64,000 nucleotides of DNA from the NCBI RefSeq assembly GCF_019048265.1, contig NZ_CP077311.1, positions 1,588,001 to 1,652,000 on the forward strand, in the 5' to 3' direction. Each line of letters starts with the position of its first letter. Position 1 is the first letter of the stretch. This document shows positions 10,101-19,198 of the stretch, piece after piece. Below the pieces are notes generated by a model. The model saw only the letters and a program-made list of their open reading frames with translations. It was not told the DNA's origin and did not search any database. The translations under genes and the position numbers were made by a program. This DNA comes from Aeromonas sp. FDAARGOS 1405 (GTDB taxonomy: Bacteria; Pseudomonadota; Gammaproteobacteria; Enterobacterales; Aeromonadaceae).

Positions 10101-11468
10101 ATGAATATCACAGTATTTGGCAGTGGTTATGTTGGACTGGTACAGGCAATTGTATTGGCTGACGTGGGACATCAAGTTGTCTGTATCGATCTTGATGCAG
10201 ATAAAATAAATAGATTATCCCATGGCGAATTACCAATATATGAGCCGGGACTGGATGTGTTATTACACCAGACATTGCAAAATGGCTCGCTGACATTCAC
10301 CACGGATATTCCCATGGCGGTTACCCACGGTGACGTGCAATTTATCGCCGTCGGTACGCCTCCTGATGAGGATGGTTCGGCCGATCTGAGCGCCGTCAGG
10401 GCGGTGGCGAGATCGATTGCCCTGCATCGTTCAGATGAGGTGATCATCGTCAACAAATCCACCGTGCCGGTCGGTACGGCAGACAAGGTATTCCACTGGG
10501 TCATGGAGCAGCAGGCCGAGCTTGGCAAGCAGTTCGAGTTCGATGTGGTCTCCAATCCCGAGTTTCTCAAAGAGGGGGCGGCCGTCCGTGATTGCCAGCG
10601 TCCGGATCGCATCGTCATCGGCACCGGTAAGGAGCGCTCCAGAGCCGTCATGCGTGAGTTGTATGAGCCATTCAATCGCAATCACGACCGCATTCTGTTT
10701 ATGGATGTTCGCAGTGCCGAGCTGACCAAGTATGCCGCCAACTGCATGCTGGCCACCAAGATCAGCTTTATCAACGAGATGGCTGGACTGGCCGAGCGGG
10801 TCGGTGCGGATATCGAGCTGGTGCGGCAGGGGATTGGTGCCGACCAGCGTATCGGCTACCAGTTTATCTATCCCGGTTGTGGTTATGGTGGATCCTGTTT
10901 CCCCAAGGATGTGAGGGCATTTCTGGCGACTGCAGCGGCCCTCGACTACGACACGCCGCTTATTCGTGCGGTGGAGCGGGTCAACGAGCGGCAGAAGTTC
11001 AAGCTCTTCGACACCCTGGCCTGCCACTTTCACGAGCAGGGCGAGTCGCTGGTAGGCAAGACCATTGCCATCTGGGGACTCGCCTTCAAGCCCAATACCG
11101 ATGACATGCGCGAAGCGCCGAGTCGGGTGCTGATGGAGGCGCTGTGGCAGGAGGGGGCGCGGGTGCAGGCCTTCGATCCGGTGGCGATGAAGGAGGCCCA
11201 GCGTATCTATGGTTGCCAGCCCGAGCTGTCGCTGATGGGGACCAGGGAGGCGGCGCTGGCGGGGGCGGATGCGTTGGTCATCTGTACCGAGTGGAACGAG
11301 TTCAAGGCGCCCGATTTTGCCCAGATCAGGAAGATGCTGGCGCACCCCCTCATTGTCGATGGTCGCAATCTCTACGATCCGCTCAAGATGAAGGGGCTGG
11401 GTTTTTCCTACTATGCCATCGGGCGTGGGGAGACCATTGCAGAAGGGATGAGCCATGCAGAGTGCTGA
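10101..11468 (+). CDS. ugd: UDP-glucose 6-dehydrogenase
   Basis: This 455-residue enzyme has the NAD-binding motif GSGYVGLVQA at the N-terminus, a central domain with NPEFLKEGAAV and the catalytic cysteine loop GCGYGGSCFPKD, and a C-terminal UDP-binding domain with WGLAFKPNTDDMREAPS. It oxidises UDP-glucose to UDP-glucuronate, the substrate of ArnA. The start is the ATG preceded by GGAAGG with 5-nt spacing; an upstream in-frame start is unlikely because homology begins at MNITVFGSG. Its 3' end overlaps the next gene by 14 bp. It is divergent from arnB, so precursor supply and Ara4N synthesis share one control region. Confidence 0.95.
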   Translation: MNITVFGSGYVGLVQAIVLADVGHQVVCIDLDADKINRLSHGELPIYEPGLDVLLHQTLQNGSLTFTTDIPMAVTHGDVQFIAVGTPPDEDGSADLSAVRAVARSIALHRSDEVIIVNKSTVPVGTADKVFHWVMEQQAELGKQFEFDVVSNPEFLKEGAAVRDCQRPDRIVIGTGKERSRAVMRELYEPFNRNHDRILFMDVRSAELTKYAANCMLATKISFINEMAGLAERVGADIELVRQGIGADQRIGYQFIYPGCGYGGSCFPKDVRAFLATAAALDYDTPLIRAVERVNERQKFKLFDTLACHFHEQGESLVGKTIAIWGLAFKPNTDDMREAPSRVLMEALWQEGARVQAFDPVAMKEAQRIYGCQPELSLMGTREAALAGADALVICTEWNEFKAPDFAQIRKMLAHPLIVDGRNLYDPLKMKGLGFSYYAIGRGETIAEGMSHAEC

Positions 11469-13137
11469 TATTTCGCAGCGCACTCTCTGCTGGATGTTGC
11501 TGCTGGTTGCACTGGTGCTGCTGTCTGGCCAGTTTGACCATCAGCTCTGGACGCCTGATGAACCTCGCGAAGCGGCTATTGCACTCGAGATGTATCGCAG
11601 TGGTGACTGGGTGGTACCAACCCTTGGCGGGCGCAGCTTTGTCGAGAAGCCACCACTCTTTTACATGGCCGCTCTGCCGTTTCTTGATGGGTTTGAATCC
11701 TGGCTGGGGGTGACCAATAGCCTGCGGTTGGCGGGCGTGGTCTGGGCGGCGGGTATGCTGCTTTTTACCGGCCTGCTGGCCTATCGCCTGCTTGGCAACA
11801 GGTCTGCGGCACTCTGGTCGGTCATCGCACTGGGCACCATGGAGGGATTTATTATCAACACGCACTGGATCAGAACGGACAGTGCGCTCGCCTTCTTTGT
11901 CATATTTACCCTCTGGGCATTTTCAGAATATTACCTTGCACGCCGTTGGTGGATGGCGATATTGGCTGGAATAGGGCTGGCGGGCTGTTTTATGGCAAAA
12001 GGTCCTATCGGGCCGCTGACAGTGTTTTTTGGCTGGTTCCCGCTATTCTTCTTCGCTGCAAGATGTGCCGCCATCGACAAAAAACTGCCAGGATTTATCT
12101 GGCAGCATCTGCTGATGCTGCTCTGTTTTATATTGCCAGTGGCAGCGTGGATTCGTGAATTAATTAATCATGTCGATGGCGATGCTTTATGGAATGAGTG
12201 GTTCTGGCAGAATCAGGTAGGCCGCCTGACAGGCACCTCGACCGAACTCGGCCATATCAAGAAAGGGGCCTATCTCTATTATTTATTGGGGATGGCTGAA
12301 TATACCATCCCCTGGTTGCCATTCATTTTCTATTGGGGTTGGCAAACCATCAAACAGCGACGCTGGAGTCGTGAGAGGTTATTTCTGTTGTGCTGGGCAG
12401 TGGGCACCCTTTTGCTGTTAACCCTCTCATCCACCAAGCGCACCCTCTATCTTTTTCCGTTGTTGCCGGTATTTGCCATCATGCTGGGTCAGGTCAGCCT
12501 GAACTGGCCGGGATGGACGGCTCGCTATGGTCGGGGATGGCTCTGTTTCATGCTGCTGTTCTGTGTCGTGGTCATAGGGCTACCTCTGCTGGGCCCTTCA
12601 CTACCGGTGGCCAGTCATGTTCCGGCAGACGTGCTACAGGTCGCCAGCAAGCTGGGGTGGCGTTATATCCCCGCCAGTATGCTCTTCGTGATTGCGCTGG
12701 CGCTGTTGTTGCGGCGCAAGGAGGTGCATGGCGCTACTCATGTTGCCAGCTCGGTGGCCATCATGTTTCTGCTCACCTTTACACTGGTTTACCCCTTGAT
12801 CGATGCCGCCAAGGGAGTATCGGGAAAGATGGCCCGGTTGCTTGAGGGAATACCGCTCGAGAAGCGGGATCGCATCGCCGGCTGGCAATTGGGGGAGACG
12901 GAGCTTGGTCTGCTATCTGCCTATGAAGAGATGCGGGTAATGAATCTGGACAGGGAGAAAGTGAGGGATGTGGTTGCCTGTCGTGATGCCCGGTTTGATG
13001 CCGTGTTGGTCAATGGTACGGCCGGGGAGAGGGTCAAGCTGCTGGAGGGGATTCCCTATCAGTTGCTGGCCCAGACCGCTCTGCGCTCGGACAAAGGGCA
13101 ACTACTGACTCTGGTGACAGGATTACAGTGCCATTAA
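11455..13137 (+). CDS. Second ArnT-like GT-C glycosyltransferase (PMT family)
   Basis: This 560-residue polytopic inner-membrane protein has the ArnT/PMT signature LWTPDEPREAAIALEMYRSG in its first periplasmic loop (acidic DE pair), then GDWVVPTLGGRSFVEKPPLFY. About 11-12 hydrophobic helices and a short soluble C-terminal region follow. It starts inside the ugd 3' end (14-bp overlap) and is therefore coupled to UDP-glucuronate production rather than to arnBCADTEF. It is only distantly similar to the ArnT at 3023-4666. It may add Ara4N or another polyprenyl-linked sugar to a different lipid A or LPS site; the acceptor cannot be told from the sequence. Confidence 0.85.
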   Translation: MQSADISQRTLCWMLLLVALVLLSGQFDHQLWTPDEPREAAIALEMYRSGDWVVPTLGGRSFVEKPPLFYMAALPFLDGFESWLGVTNSLRLAGVVWAAGMLLFTGLLAYRLLGNRSAALWSVIALGTMEGFIINTHWIRTDSALAFFVIFTLWAFSEYYLARRWWMAILAGIGLAGCFMAKGPIGPLTVFFGWFPLFFFAARCAAIDKKLPGFIWQHLLMLLCFILPVAAWIRELINHVDGDALWNEWFWQNQVGRLTGTSTELGHIKKGAYLYYLLGMAEYTIPWLPFIFYWGWQTIKQRRWSRERLFLLCWAVGTLLLLTLSSTKRTLYLFPLLPVFAIMLGQVSLNWPGWTARYGRGWLCFMLLFCVVVIGLPLLGPSLPVASHVPADVLQVASKLGWRYIPASMLFVIALALLLRRKEVHGATHVASSVAIMFLLTFTLVYPLIDAAKGVSGKMARLLEGIPLEKRDRIAGWQLGETELGLLSAYEEMRVMNLDREKVRDVVACRDARFDAVLVNGTAGERVKLLEGIPYQLLAQTALRSDKGQLLTLVTGLQCH

Positions 13138-13373
13138 GCCATCTATTCCCATTCAGGGGCACTGTATGAGGCAATATGGCCGTGTGGTGACGGTTCCGCT
13201 CTTCCCGGCCTGGCGTCGGGCTGACAGCGGGTTTGCAACCCTTGGTGATAAGCGAACTTCACGATGCGGCCATCTCGCAGGTGGCTAATGAATGGGATAG
13301 ATGGGGTGTGAGGGGCCGCGACCGCTATGGGTTGCAGGAACTTCACCCAGCCGGATTGGTGGATTGCAAAGAT
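13138..13373. other. Intergenic stretch without a recognisable gene
   Basis: There are 236 bp between the second ArnT-like gene and the shared terminator before bamD. A 67-codon frame on the minus strand (13143-13346) starts with GTG, lacks a Shine-Dalgarno sequence and shows no familiar motif. A small GGGTT/AACCC hairpin is present near 13219-13231. I see nothing else. Confidence 0.4.
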
Positions 13374-13405
13374 AAAAAAACCGATGCCTTGGCATCGGTT
13401 TTTTT
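13374..13405. terminator. Bidirectional intrinsic terminator
   Basis: A7 precedes and T7 follows a perfect CCGATGCC/GGCATCGG stem, so the element works for the plus-strand ugd unit and for minus-strand bamD (stop at 13428). Confidence 0.9.
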
Positions 13406-13427
13406 ATTACCGGTTTATCCGTATCAC

Positions 13428-14201
13428 TCAGCTACGGCCGAGGCGGTTCTCCGGGTAGTTCTTGGCCAGCACTTCGCGGGCATGCTTGGCCAGCTGCGGC
13501 ATCTTCAGGGCGTCGTAAGACTCGACCATGATCTCCAGTGCCTTCTCGGTTTCGGCTGTGTCGGGGTAGGTCTCGACAATCAGCTTGGCCCGGTTGGCGG
13601 CCGCGACCAGTGCATCACGCTTCACGTAATACTCGGCCACGCTCAGGTCATATCGGGCCAGACGATTCTTCAGGCCAATCATGCGAGCGCGGGCATCGGC
13701 GGCATAGACGCTGTTGGGGTAGTTTTGCAGCAGGGTCTTGAAATCCTGGAATGCCTGACGGGCATAAGCCGGGTCTTTGTCGTCACGACCGATACCGAAC
13801 AGGCTCTGGAAGAAGTTGTAATCCGCCGCCATGTTGGTCAGGCCGCGCATATAGAAGACGTAATCGATATTTTTATGCGCCGGATTGAGGCGGATAAAAC
13901 GGTCGATATTGGCGATCGCCTGAGCGGTATCATCCTGCTTGTAGTAGGCATAGATGAGGTCAAGCTGCACCTGGTTGGAGTAGGCACCGAACGGGTAGCG
14001 AGAGTCCAAAGCCTCCAGCAATTCAGTGGCTTGCACGTAATTGCCAACGTCCAGTTTGAGGCGTGCTTTCTGGTACAGGGTCTCCGGCGGTTCGTCGGGT
14101 ACCTTGGGTTTGGTGCTGGAACAGCCTGTGATCAAGGTAGCGACCAAGGCGAGCGACATCAGCAGGTGAGACTTCTTTCCCATCAACAACATCCGGTCCA
14201 T
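13428..14201 (-). CDS. bamD: Outer membrane assembly lipoprotein BamD
   Basis: This lipoprotein of about 257 residues (YfiO family) is an essential part of the BAM complex. The signal peptide ends in a lipobox LITGC (Cys lipidation). The TPR-rich mature part contains ALDSRYPFGAYSNQVQLDLIYAYYK, DRFIRLNPAHKNIDYVFYMRGLTNM-type repeats and SVAEYYVKRDA, matching E. coli BamD closely. Three in-frame ATGs are possible at 14201, 14192 and 14183. I list the outermost because GTGGA precedes it, but the shortest (MGKKSH) also gives a normal signal sequence. It is divergent from rluD, the arrangement seen in E. coli. Confidence 0.92.
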   Translation of the reverse strand: MDRMLLMGKKSHLLMSLALVATLITGCSSTKPKVPDEPPETLYQKARLKLDVGNYVQATELLEALDSRYPFGAYSNQVQLDLIYAYYKQDDTAQAIANIDRFIRLNPAHKNIDYVFYMRGLTNMAADYNFFQSLFGIGRDDKDPAYARQAFQDFKTLLQNYPNSVYAADARARMIGLKNRLARYDLSVAEYYVKRDALVAAANRAKLIVETYPDTAETEKALEIMVESYDALKMPQLAKHAREVLAKNYPENRLGRS

Positions 14202-14300
14202 TTCCACGAAATTGGCAAAGTATCCGTTATGCTTGGCTAAAAGAAAAGCTAGAATACCCGGATTATTTCGAATTGATACCCCCCGCTCAAGAGACCATAC

Positions 14301-15281
14301 ATGAGCCAGCATATTGAACTGACAGGCGAATTCCAGGATCACCAATTCGGGCAGCGACTCGACCAGGCCCTGGCCGAATTGTTTCCAGACTACTCCCGCA
14401 CCCGCATCAAGGAGTGGATTTTACAGGACAGAGTGACCCTGGACGGTCAGGTTGCCAACACCCCGCGCGAGAAGATTCTGGCCGGGCAGCAGGTGCATGT
14501 GAATGTCGAGCTGGAAGATGATACCCGCTGGGATGCCCAGGATATCGAGCTCAACATCGTTTATGAAGATGAACACATTCTGGTGATCGACAAACCGGCC
14601 GGACTGGTGGTTCACCCGGGCGCAGGTACGCCGGATGGCACCATCCTCAACGCCCTGCTGCACCGCTACCCCGGCATTGCCGAGGTGCCTCGCGCCGGTA
14701 TCGTGCACCGTCTGGATAAAGACACCACAGGATTGATGGTGGTTGCCAAAACCGTACCCGCCCAGACCCATCTGGTGGAAGCGTTGCAGGCGCGCCAGAT
14801 CACCCGTGAGTACGAAGCGATCGCCATCGGTCACATGACCGCAGGTGGCACTGTTGATGCGCCCATCGGCCGTCACCCGACCCAGCGTACCCATATGGCC
14901 GTGGTGCCCAATGGCCGTCCTTCCGTCACCCACTACCGGGTTCACGAGAAGTTCCGCGGCCACACCCGTCTGCGTCTGCGGCTGGAAACCGGTCGTACCC
15001 ACCAGATCCGTGTCCACATGGCGCACATCAAACACCCGCTGGTGGGCGACCCCGCTTACGGTGGCCGTCTGCGCCCGCTGCGCAACGCGACCCCCGAGCT
15101 GACCCTGGCACTGCGCAACTTCAACCGCCAGGCGTTGCATGCCACCATGCTGCAACTGGCTCACCCCATCACGGGTGAAGTGATGCAGTGGCACTCAGCT
15201 ACACCGCAAGATATGGTGGAGCTGATGGAGGTGTTGCGCGCGGATACCCTCGCCAATCCGGATGAATTGGTCTGGAAATAG
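14301..15281 (+). CDS. rluD: 23S rRNA pseudouridine(1911/1915/1917) synthase RluD
   Basis: This 326-residue enzyme has an N-terminal S4 RNA-binding domain (about 17-75) and the RluA-family catalytic motif GIVHRLDKDTTGLMVVAK with its catalytic aspartate. Further motifs are GRTHQIRVHMAH and HPLVGDPAYGG. It modifies helix 69 of 23S rRNA. It is followed by pgeF and clpB as in enterobacteria (rluD-yfiH-clpB). Confidence 0.95.
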   Translation: MSQHIELTGEFQDHQFGQRLDQALAELFPDYSRTRIKEWILQDRVTLDGQVANTPREKILAGQQVHVNVELEDDTRWDAQDIELNIVYEDEHILVIDKPAGLVVHPGAGTPDGTILNALLHRYPGIAEVPRAGIVHRLDKDTTGLMVVAKTVPAQTHLVEALQARQITREYEAIAIGHMTAGGTVDAPIGRHPTQRTHMAVVPNGRPSVTHYRVHEKFRGHTRLRLRLETGRTHQIRVHMAHIKHPLVGDPAYGGRLRPLRNATPELTLALRNFNRQALHATMLQLAHPITGEVMQWHSATPQDMVELMEVLRADTLANPDELVWK

Positions 15282-15352
15282 TGGTGAATCTGGCAGTGTT
15301 GCGACGACTTCTGCCGTAACCCGCCGATACAGCGCGTAGCACACAGAACCTT

Positions 15353-15395
15353 GAAACGGGGCGTCTTGACTGGTTGCAGCCAAGAGCCCCGTTTC
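15353..15395 (+). terminator. Hairpin between rluD and pgeF
   Basis: A 10-bp perfect stem GAAACGGGGC/GCCCCGTTTC (15353-15362 and 15386-15395) encloses a secondary CTTG/CAAG pairing. Only short T runs follow, so it may be a weak terminator or attenuator. Confidence 0.5.
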
Positions 15396-15427
15396 CATTT
15401 GAACGATAGAGCGTGAAGGAGTGAGCA

Positions 15428-16165
15428 ATGAAATGGATTGAACCCGACTGGCCGGCGCCAGCACGCGTCCGGGCGCTTTCGACCACCCGTGACGGTGGTG
15501 TCAGCGAAGGGGTCTTTGCCGGTCTCAATCTGGGCGCCCACGTAGGGGACGAACCGGCCAGGGTCGAGGCCAACCGGGTCCGGCTACAGCAGGTGGCCGC
15601 CATCCCGGGGCCCCTCAACTGGCTCAATCAGGTGCACGGCACTGTCGTTCATCCGGTCAGCAGCCATTATGAGCAGGCGCCGGATGCCGATGCCGCCTGC
15701 GCCCATGAGGCGGATCAGGCCTGCATCGTGATGACCGCCGACTGTCTGCCGGTACTGTTTTGCGATCGGGCCGGCACAGTGGTGGCTGCCGCTCACGCCG
15801 GTTGGCGCGGACTGAAAGATGGTGTGCTGGAGGCGAGCATCGCCGCCATGGGCTGCGAGCAGGGTGAGATCCTGGCTTGGCTTGGCCCGGCCATCGGCCC
15901 CACTGCCTTTGAAGTGGGTGGCGAGGTGCGCGAGGCCTTTATGGCGGAGCAGGCCGAGGCTGCTGCTGCGTTCGTCCCTTCGTCCAATGAGGGTAAATGG
16001 CTGGCGGATATCTACCAGCTGGCCAGGCTGCGCCTTGCCCGCGCCGGCGTCACCGCCGTCTATGGTGGCGAATACTGCACCTTCAGCGACAGCGAGCAGT
16101 TCTACTCTTATCGTCGCAACGGCCAGACCGGCCGGATGGCCTCCATCATCTGGTTGGCGTCCTGA
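15428..16165 (+). CDS. pgeF: Peptidoglycan editing factor PgeF (YfiH/LACC1 family)
   Basis: This 245-residue member of the Cu-oxidase_4/YfiH family has the conserved metal-site segments NQVHG, MTADCLPVLFCD and AAHAGWRG, and a C-terminal GGEYCTFSD-x-FYSYRR motif. Members have been linked to editing of peptidoglycan precursors and, in LACC1 relatives, to purine nucleoside phosphorolysis. The start ATG at 15428 follows GAAGGAGTGAGC, a strong ribosome-binding site. It lies between rluD and clpB. Confidence 0.92.
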   Translation: MKWIEPDWPAPARVRALSTTRDGGVSEGVFAGLNLGAHVGDEPARVEANRVRLQQVAAIPGPLNWLNQVHGTVVHPVSSHYEQAPDADAACAHEADQACIVMTADCLPVLFCDRAGTVVAAAHAGWRGLKDGVLEASIAAMGCEQGEILAWLGPAIGPTAFEVGGEVREAFMAEQAEAAAAFVPSSNEGKWLADIYQLARLRLARAGVTAVYGGEYCTFSDSEQFYSYRRNGQTGRMASIIWLAS

Positions 16166-16246
16166 TGAAGCTCCCCGCCCTGCATCTGGCAAGGGCGGGG
16201 ATCCTGCTCTCGCCCCCTCTTGCAGAAAAAATAACCAGCATCGCCC

Positions 16247-16274
16247 CTTGAAATAGCCCGTACGGGCCTCATCT
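16247..16274 (+). promoter_or_regulatory. Sigma-32 (heat-shock) promoter of clpB
   Basis: CTTGAAA (16247-16253), a 13-bp spacer and CCTCATCT (16267-16274) closely follow the sigma-32 consensus CTTGAAA-N13/14-CCCCATNT. It lies 66 bp upstream of the clpB ATG, just after a GC-rich hairpin (CCCCGCCC/GGGCGGGG, 16173-16200) that closes the pgeF unit. Confidence 0.8.
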
Positions 16275-16339
16275 TTCATCTCAGAAAGTTATGTTGTTTG
16301 CCGCGCAAGCGGCGTCTGCCTGTTTGAAGGGGGAGTGCA

Positions 16340-18913
16340 ATGCGCCTCGATCGCCTTACCAGCAAATTCCAGATTGCTATTTCCGATGCCCAGTCTCTTG
16401 CGCTGGGTCGTGACCACCAATTCATCGAACCCGTTCATCTGATGACCGCCCTGGTCAATCAGGATGGCGGCTCCATCCGTCCGTTGCTCACTCTGACCGG
16501 GATGGATATCAATGCCCTGCGCTCGCGCCTTGGCGAGGAGCTGGATCGCCTACCGCGCGTCAGCGGTGTGGAAGGGGATGTACAGCTCTCCAACGGCCTC
16601 GGCCGCCTGCTCAACGTCTGTGACAAGCTGGCCCAGCAGCGCAAGGATCAGTTCATCTCCTCCGAACTGTTCGTGCTGGCGGCCCTCGACGAGAAGGGCA
16701 CGCTGGGCGAGCTGCTGCGCGCTCAGGGGCTGACCAAAGAGAAACTCGAAGCGGCCATCGACAAGGTGCGTGGCGGCAAGAAGGTGGAGGATGCCAACGC
16801 CGAGGAGAACCGTCAGGCGCTGGAGAAGTACACCATCGATCTGACCGAGCGGGCCGAACTCGGCAAGCTCGACCCGGTTATCGGCCGGGATGACGAGATC
16901 CGCCGCACCATTCAGGTGCTGCAACGTCGTACCAAGAACAACCCGGTGCTGATCGGGGCACCCGGTGTCGGTAAAACCGCCATCGTCGAGGGGCTGGCCC
17001 AGCGCATCATCAACGGCGAGGTGCCGGAGGGGCTCAAGAACAAGCGGGTGCTGTCGCTGGACATGGGGGCGCTAGTGGCGGGGGCCAAGTATCGCGGTGA
17101 GTTCGAGGAGCGGCTCAAGGCCGTGCTGACCGATCTCGCCAAGGAGGAGGGCAACGTCATCCTCTTTATCGACGAGCTGCACACCATGGTCGGCGCCGGC
17201 AAGGGCGAAGGGGCAATGGACGCGGGCAACATGCTCAAACCTGCGCTGGCCCGTGGCGACCTGCACTGCGTCGGCGCCACCACCCTGGATGAGTACCGTC
17301 AGTACATCGAAAAAGATGCCGCGCTGGAGCGTCGCTTCCAGAAGGTGCTGGTGGAAGAGCCGAGCGTGGAGGACACCATCGCCATCCTGCGCGGCCTGAA
17401 AGAGCGTTACGAGCTGCACCACCATGTGCAGATCACCGACCCCGCGATTGTGGCGGCGGCCCAGCTGTCGCACCGCTACATTGCGGATCGTCAGTTGCCG
17501 GACAAGGCCATCGACCTTATCGACGAGGCGGCAGCCAGCATCCGGTTGCAGATCGACTCCAAGCCCGAGGCGCTCGATCGTCTCGAGCGGCGCATCATCC
17601 AGCTCAAGCTGGAGCAGCAGGCGCTGATGAAGGAGGACGATGACGCCAGCCGCAAGCGTCTGGAGCTGATCAATCAGGAGATTGGCGAAAAAGATCGGGA
17701 ATACAACGAGCTGGACGAGGTATGGAAGGCCGAGAAGGCCGCCCTTGCCGGCACCCAGCATATCAAGGCTGCGCTGGAGCAGGCCCGTCAGGATCTCGAT
17801 GTGGCGCGCCGCGCAGGCGACCTGGGTCGGATGTCCGAGCTGCAGTACGGCCGCATTCCGGAGCTGGAGAAACAGCTGGATCTCGCCACTCAGGCCGAGA
17901 TGCAGGAGACCAGTCTGCTGCGCAACCGCGTTACCGACGTGGAGATTGCAGACGTCTTGGCCCGCTGGACCGGTATTCCGGTCGCCCGCATGTTGGAAGG
18001 GGAGCGCGACAAGCTGCTGCGGATGGAAGATCAGCTGCACAGCCGGGTGATTGGTCAGGAGGAGGCGGTCGATGCGGTCTCCAACGCCATTCGTCGCTCT
18101 CGTGCCGGTCTCTCCGATCCGAATCGCCCCATCGGCTCCTTCCTGTTCCTGGGGCCCACCGGGGTGGGCAAGACCGAGCTGTGCAAGGCGCTGGCGGAGT
18201 TCCTGTTCGATACCCAGGATGCCATGGTGCGGATCGATATGTCCGAGTTTATGGAGAAACACAGCGTGGCCCGTCTGGTGGGGGCGCCTCCCGGATACGT
18301 GGGTTATGAAGAGGGTGGTTATCTGACCGAGGCTGTGCGCCGTCGTCCCTACTCGGTGATCCTGCTGGACGAGGTGGAGAAGGCGCATCCGGATGTGTTC
18401 AACATCCTGTTGCAGGTGCTTGATGATGGCCGCCTGACCGATGGTCAGGGTCGGACCGTCGATTTCCGCAACTCGGTGGTGATCATGACCTCCAACCTCG
18501 GGTCGGATCTGATTCAGGAGCACCACTCCGAGAAGGATTACGACGAGATGAAGGCCATGCTGATGGATGTGCTGACCCGCAGTTTCCGGCCGGAGTTTAT
18601 CAACCGGATCGACGAGACAGTGGTGTTCCACCCCCTCGGCGAGGAGCACATCAAGTCCATCGCCCGCATCCAGCTCAAGAGCCTGATGGGCCGTCTCGAG
18701 GCTCAGGGTTACGAGGTGGAGGTGAGCGAAGCGCTGCTCGAGAAGCTGGTCCACGCTGGGTTCGACCCCGTCTATGGGGCGCGGCCTCTCAAACGGGCGA
18801 TCCAGCAGAAGGTGGAGAACCCGCTGGCGCAGGCGCTGCTCTCCGGTCGCATCGTTCCGGGCAAAAAACTGGTGCTGGGGGCCGACAGCAACGGCCTCAC
18901 CATGACCCAGTAA
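16340..18913 (+). CDS. clpB: ATP-dependent disaggregase ClpB
   Basis: This 857-residue Hsp104-type disaggregase has the same length as E. coli ClpB. In order it has the Clp N domain, the first AAA+ module with Walker A GAPGVGKT and Walker B LFIDELHT, the coiled-coil M domain (about 410-525), the second AAA+ module with GPTGVGKT and [11 protein letters not shown], and the substrate pore loop GYVGYEEGG. It rescues aggregated proteins with DnaK. The heat-shock promoter upstream explains its expected control. ATG at 16340 follows GGGGGAGTGCA. Confidence 0.97.
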   Translation: MRLDRLTSKFQIAISDAQSLALGRDHQFIEPVHLMTALVNQDGGSIRPLLTLTGMDINALRSRLGEELDRLPRVSGVEGDVQLSNGLGRLLNVCDKLAQQRKDQFISSELFVLAALDEKGTLGELLRAQGLTKEKLEAAIDKVRGGKKVEDANAEENRQALEKYTIDLTERAELGKLDPVIGRDDEIRRTIQVLQRRTKNNPVLIGAPGVGKTAIVEGLAQRIINGEVPEGLKNKRVLSLDMGALVAGAKYRGEFEERLKAVLTDLAKEEGNVILFIDELHTMVGAGKGEGAMDAGNMLKPALARGDLHCVGATTLDEYRQYIEKDAALERRFQKVLVEEPSVEDTIAILRGLKERYELHHHVQITDPAIVAAAQLSHRYIADRQLPDKAIDLIDEAAASIRLQIDSKPEALDRLERRIIQLKLEQQALMKEDDDASRKRLELINQEIGEKDREYNELDEVWKAEKAALAGTQHIKAALEQARQDLDVARRAGDLGRMSELQYGRIPELEKQLDLATQAEMQETSLLRNRVTDVEIADVLARWTGIPVARMLEGERDKLLRMEDQLHSRVIGQEEAVDAVSNAIRRSRAGLSDPNRPIGSFLFLGPTGVGKTELCKALAEFLFDTQDAMVRIDMSEFMEKHSVARLVGAPPGYVGYEEGGYLTEAVRRRPYSVILLDEVEKAHPDVFNILLQVLDDGRLTDGQGRTVDFRNSVVIMTSNLGSDLIQEHHSEKDYDEMKAMLMDVLTRSFRPEFINRIDETVVFHPLGEEHIKSIARIQLKSLMGRLEAQGYEVEVSEALLEKLVHAGFDPVYGARPLKRAIQQKVENPLAQALLSGRIVPGKKLVLGADSNGLTMTQ

Positions 18914-18934
18914 CTAGTCTCGCATCTATATTTG

Positions 18935-18960
18935 CAACGCCAGCCCTCGGGCTGGCGTTG
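18935..18960 (+). terminator. Hairpin after clpB
   Basis: A 12-bp near-perfect inverted repeat CAACGCCAGCCC/GGGCTGGCGTTG has a minimal loop and lies 21 bp after the clpB stop. The T content downstream is poor, so termination may be partial. Confidence 0.6.
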
Positions 18961-18988
18961 TCGTATCTGGTGGCGGGGATTCGGGCGC

Positions 18989-19015
18989 AAAAAAACGGCA
19001 ATCAGAAGATTGCCG
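18989..19015 (-). terminator. Intrinsic terminator for the asnA transcript
   Basis: On the minus strand an 8-bp stem CGGCAATC/GATTGCCG with a 4-nt loop is followed at once by T7. It lies 184 bp beyond the asnA stop codon, so the asnA mRNA has a long 3' untranslated region. Confidence 0.8.
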
Positions 19016-19043
19016 GGAGGAATGTAGTGACGCGACCTGACGT

Positions 19044-19140
19044 GGGTTGAGCGGGTCGCAGGGGCAAGCCCCCGATTGCGAAGCAAGGCCGCTGCCGGTC
19101 TTGCCTCTTACAGCCTGCCGGGGATGCGCTCGCTCAACCC
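19044..19140. other. Multi-branched structured element in the asnA 3' region
   Basis: A perfect 10-bp outer stem (19044-19053 GGGTTGAGCG with 19131-19140) encloses at least two inner hairpins. One is TCGCA/TGCGA (19056-19060 with 19077-19081) extended by GGGGC/GCCCC. The other is a 9-bp helix 19083-19091 with 19096-19104, containing one G-U if read as plus-strand RNA. The whole resembles a junction-type folded RNA about 97 nt long, followed on the minus strand by a strong terminator. I do not recognise the family; it could be a 3'UTR-derived small RNA or a protective mRNA structure. Confidence 0.4.
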
Positions 19141-19198
19141 CGACGGCCACCTGCCTGTTGCCATGCCCGCGCGATGACGCCAGCATAGCCTTCATTCG

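Noticed and set aside
13143..13346. Possible 67-codon gene before bamD
   Set aside because: GTG start without a Shine-Dalgarno sequence, no recognised motif, and low-complexity composition.
19044..19140. Integron attC-like site
   Set aside because: The ends carry GTTGAGC and GCTCAAC, but in the opposite order to attC (RYYYAAC left, GTTRRRY right), and no integrase or cassette array is present.
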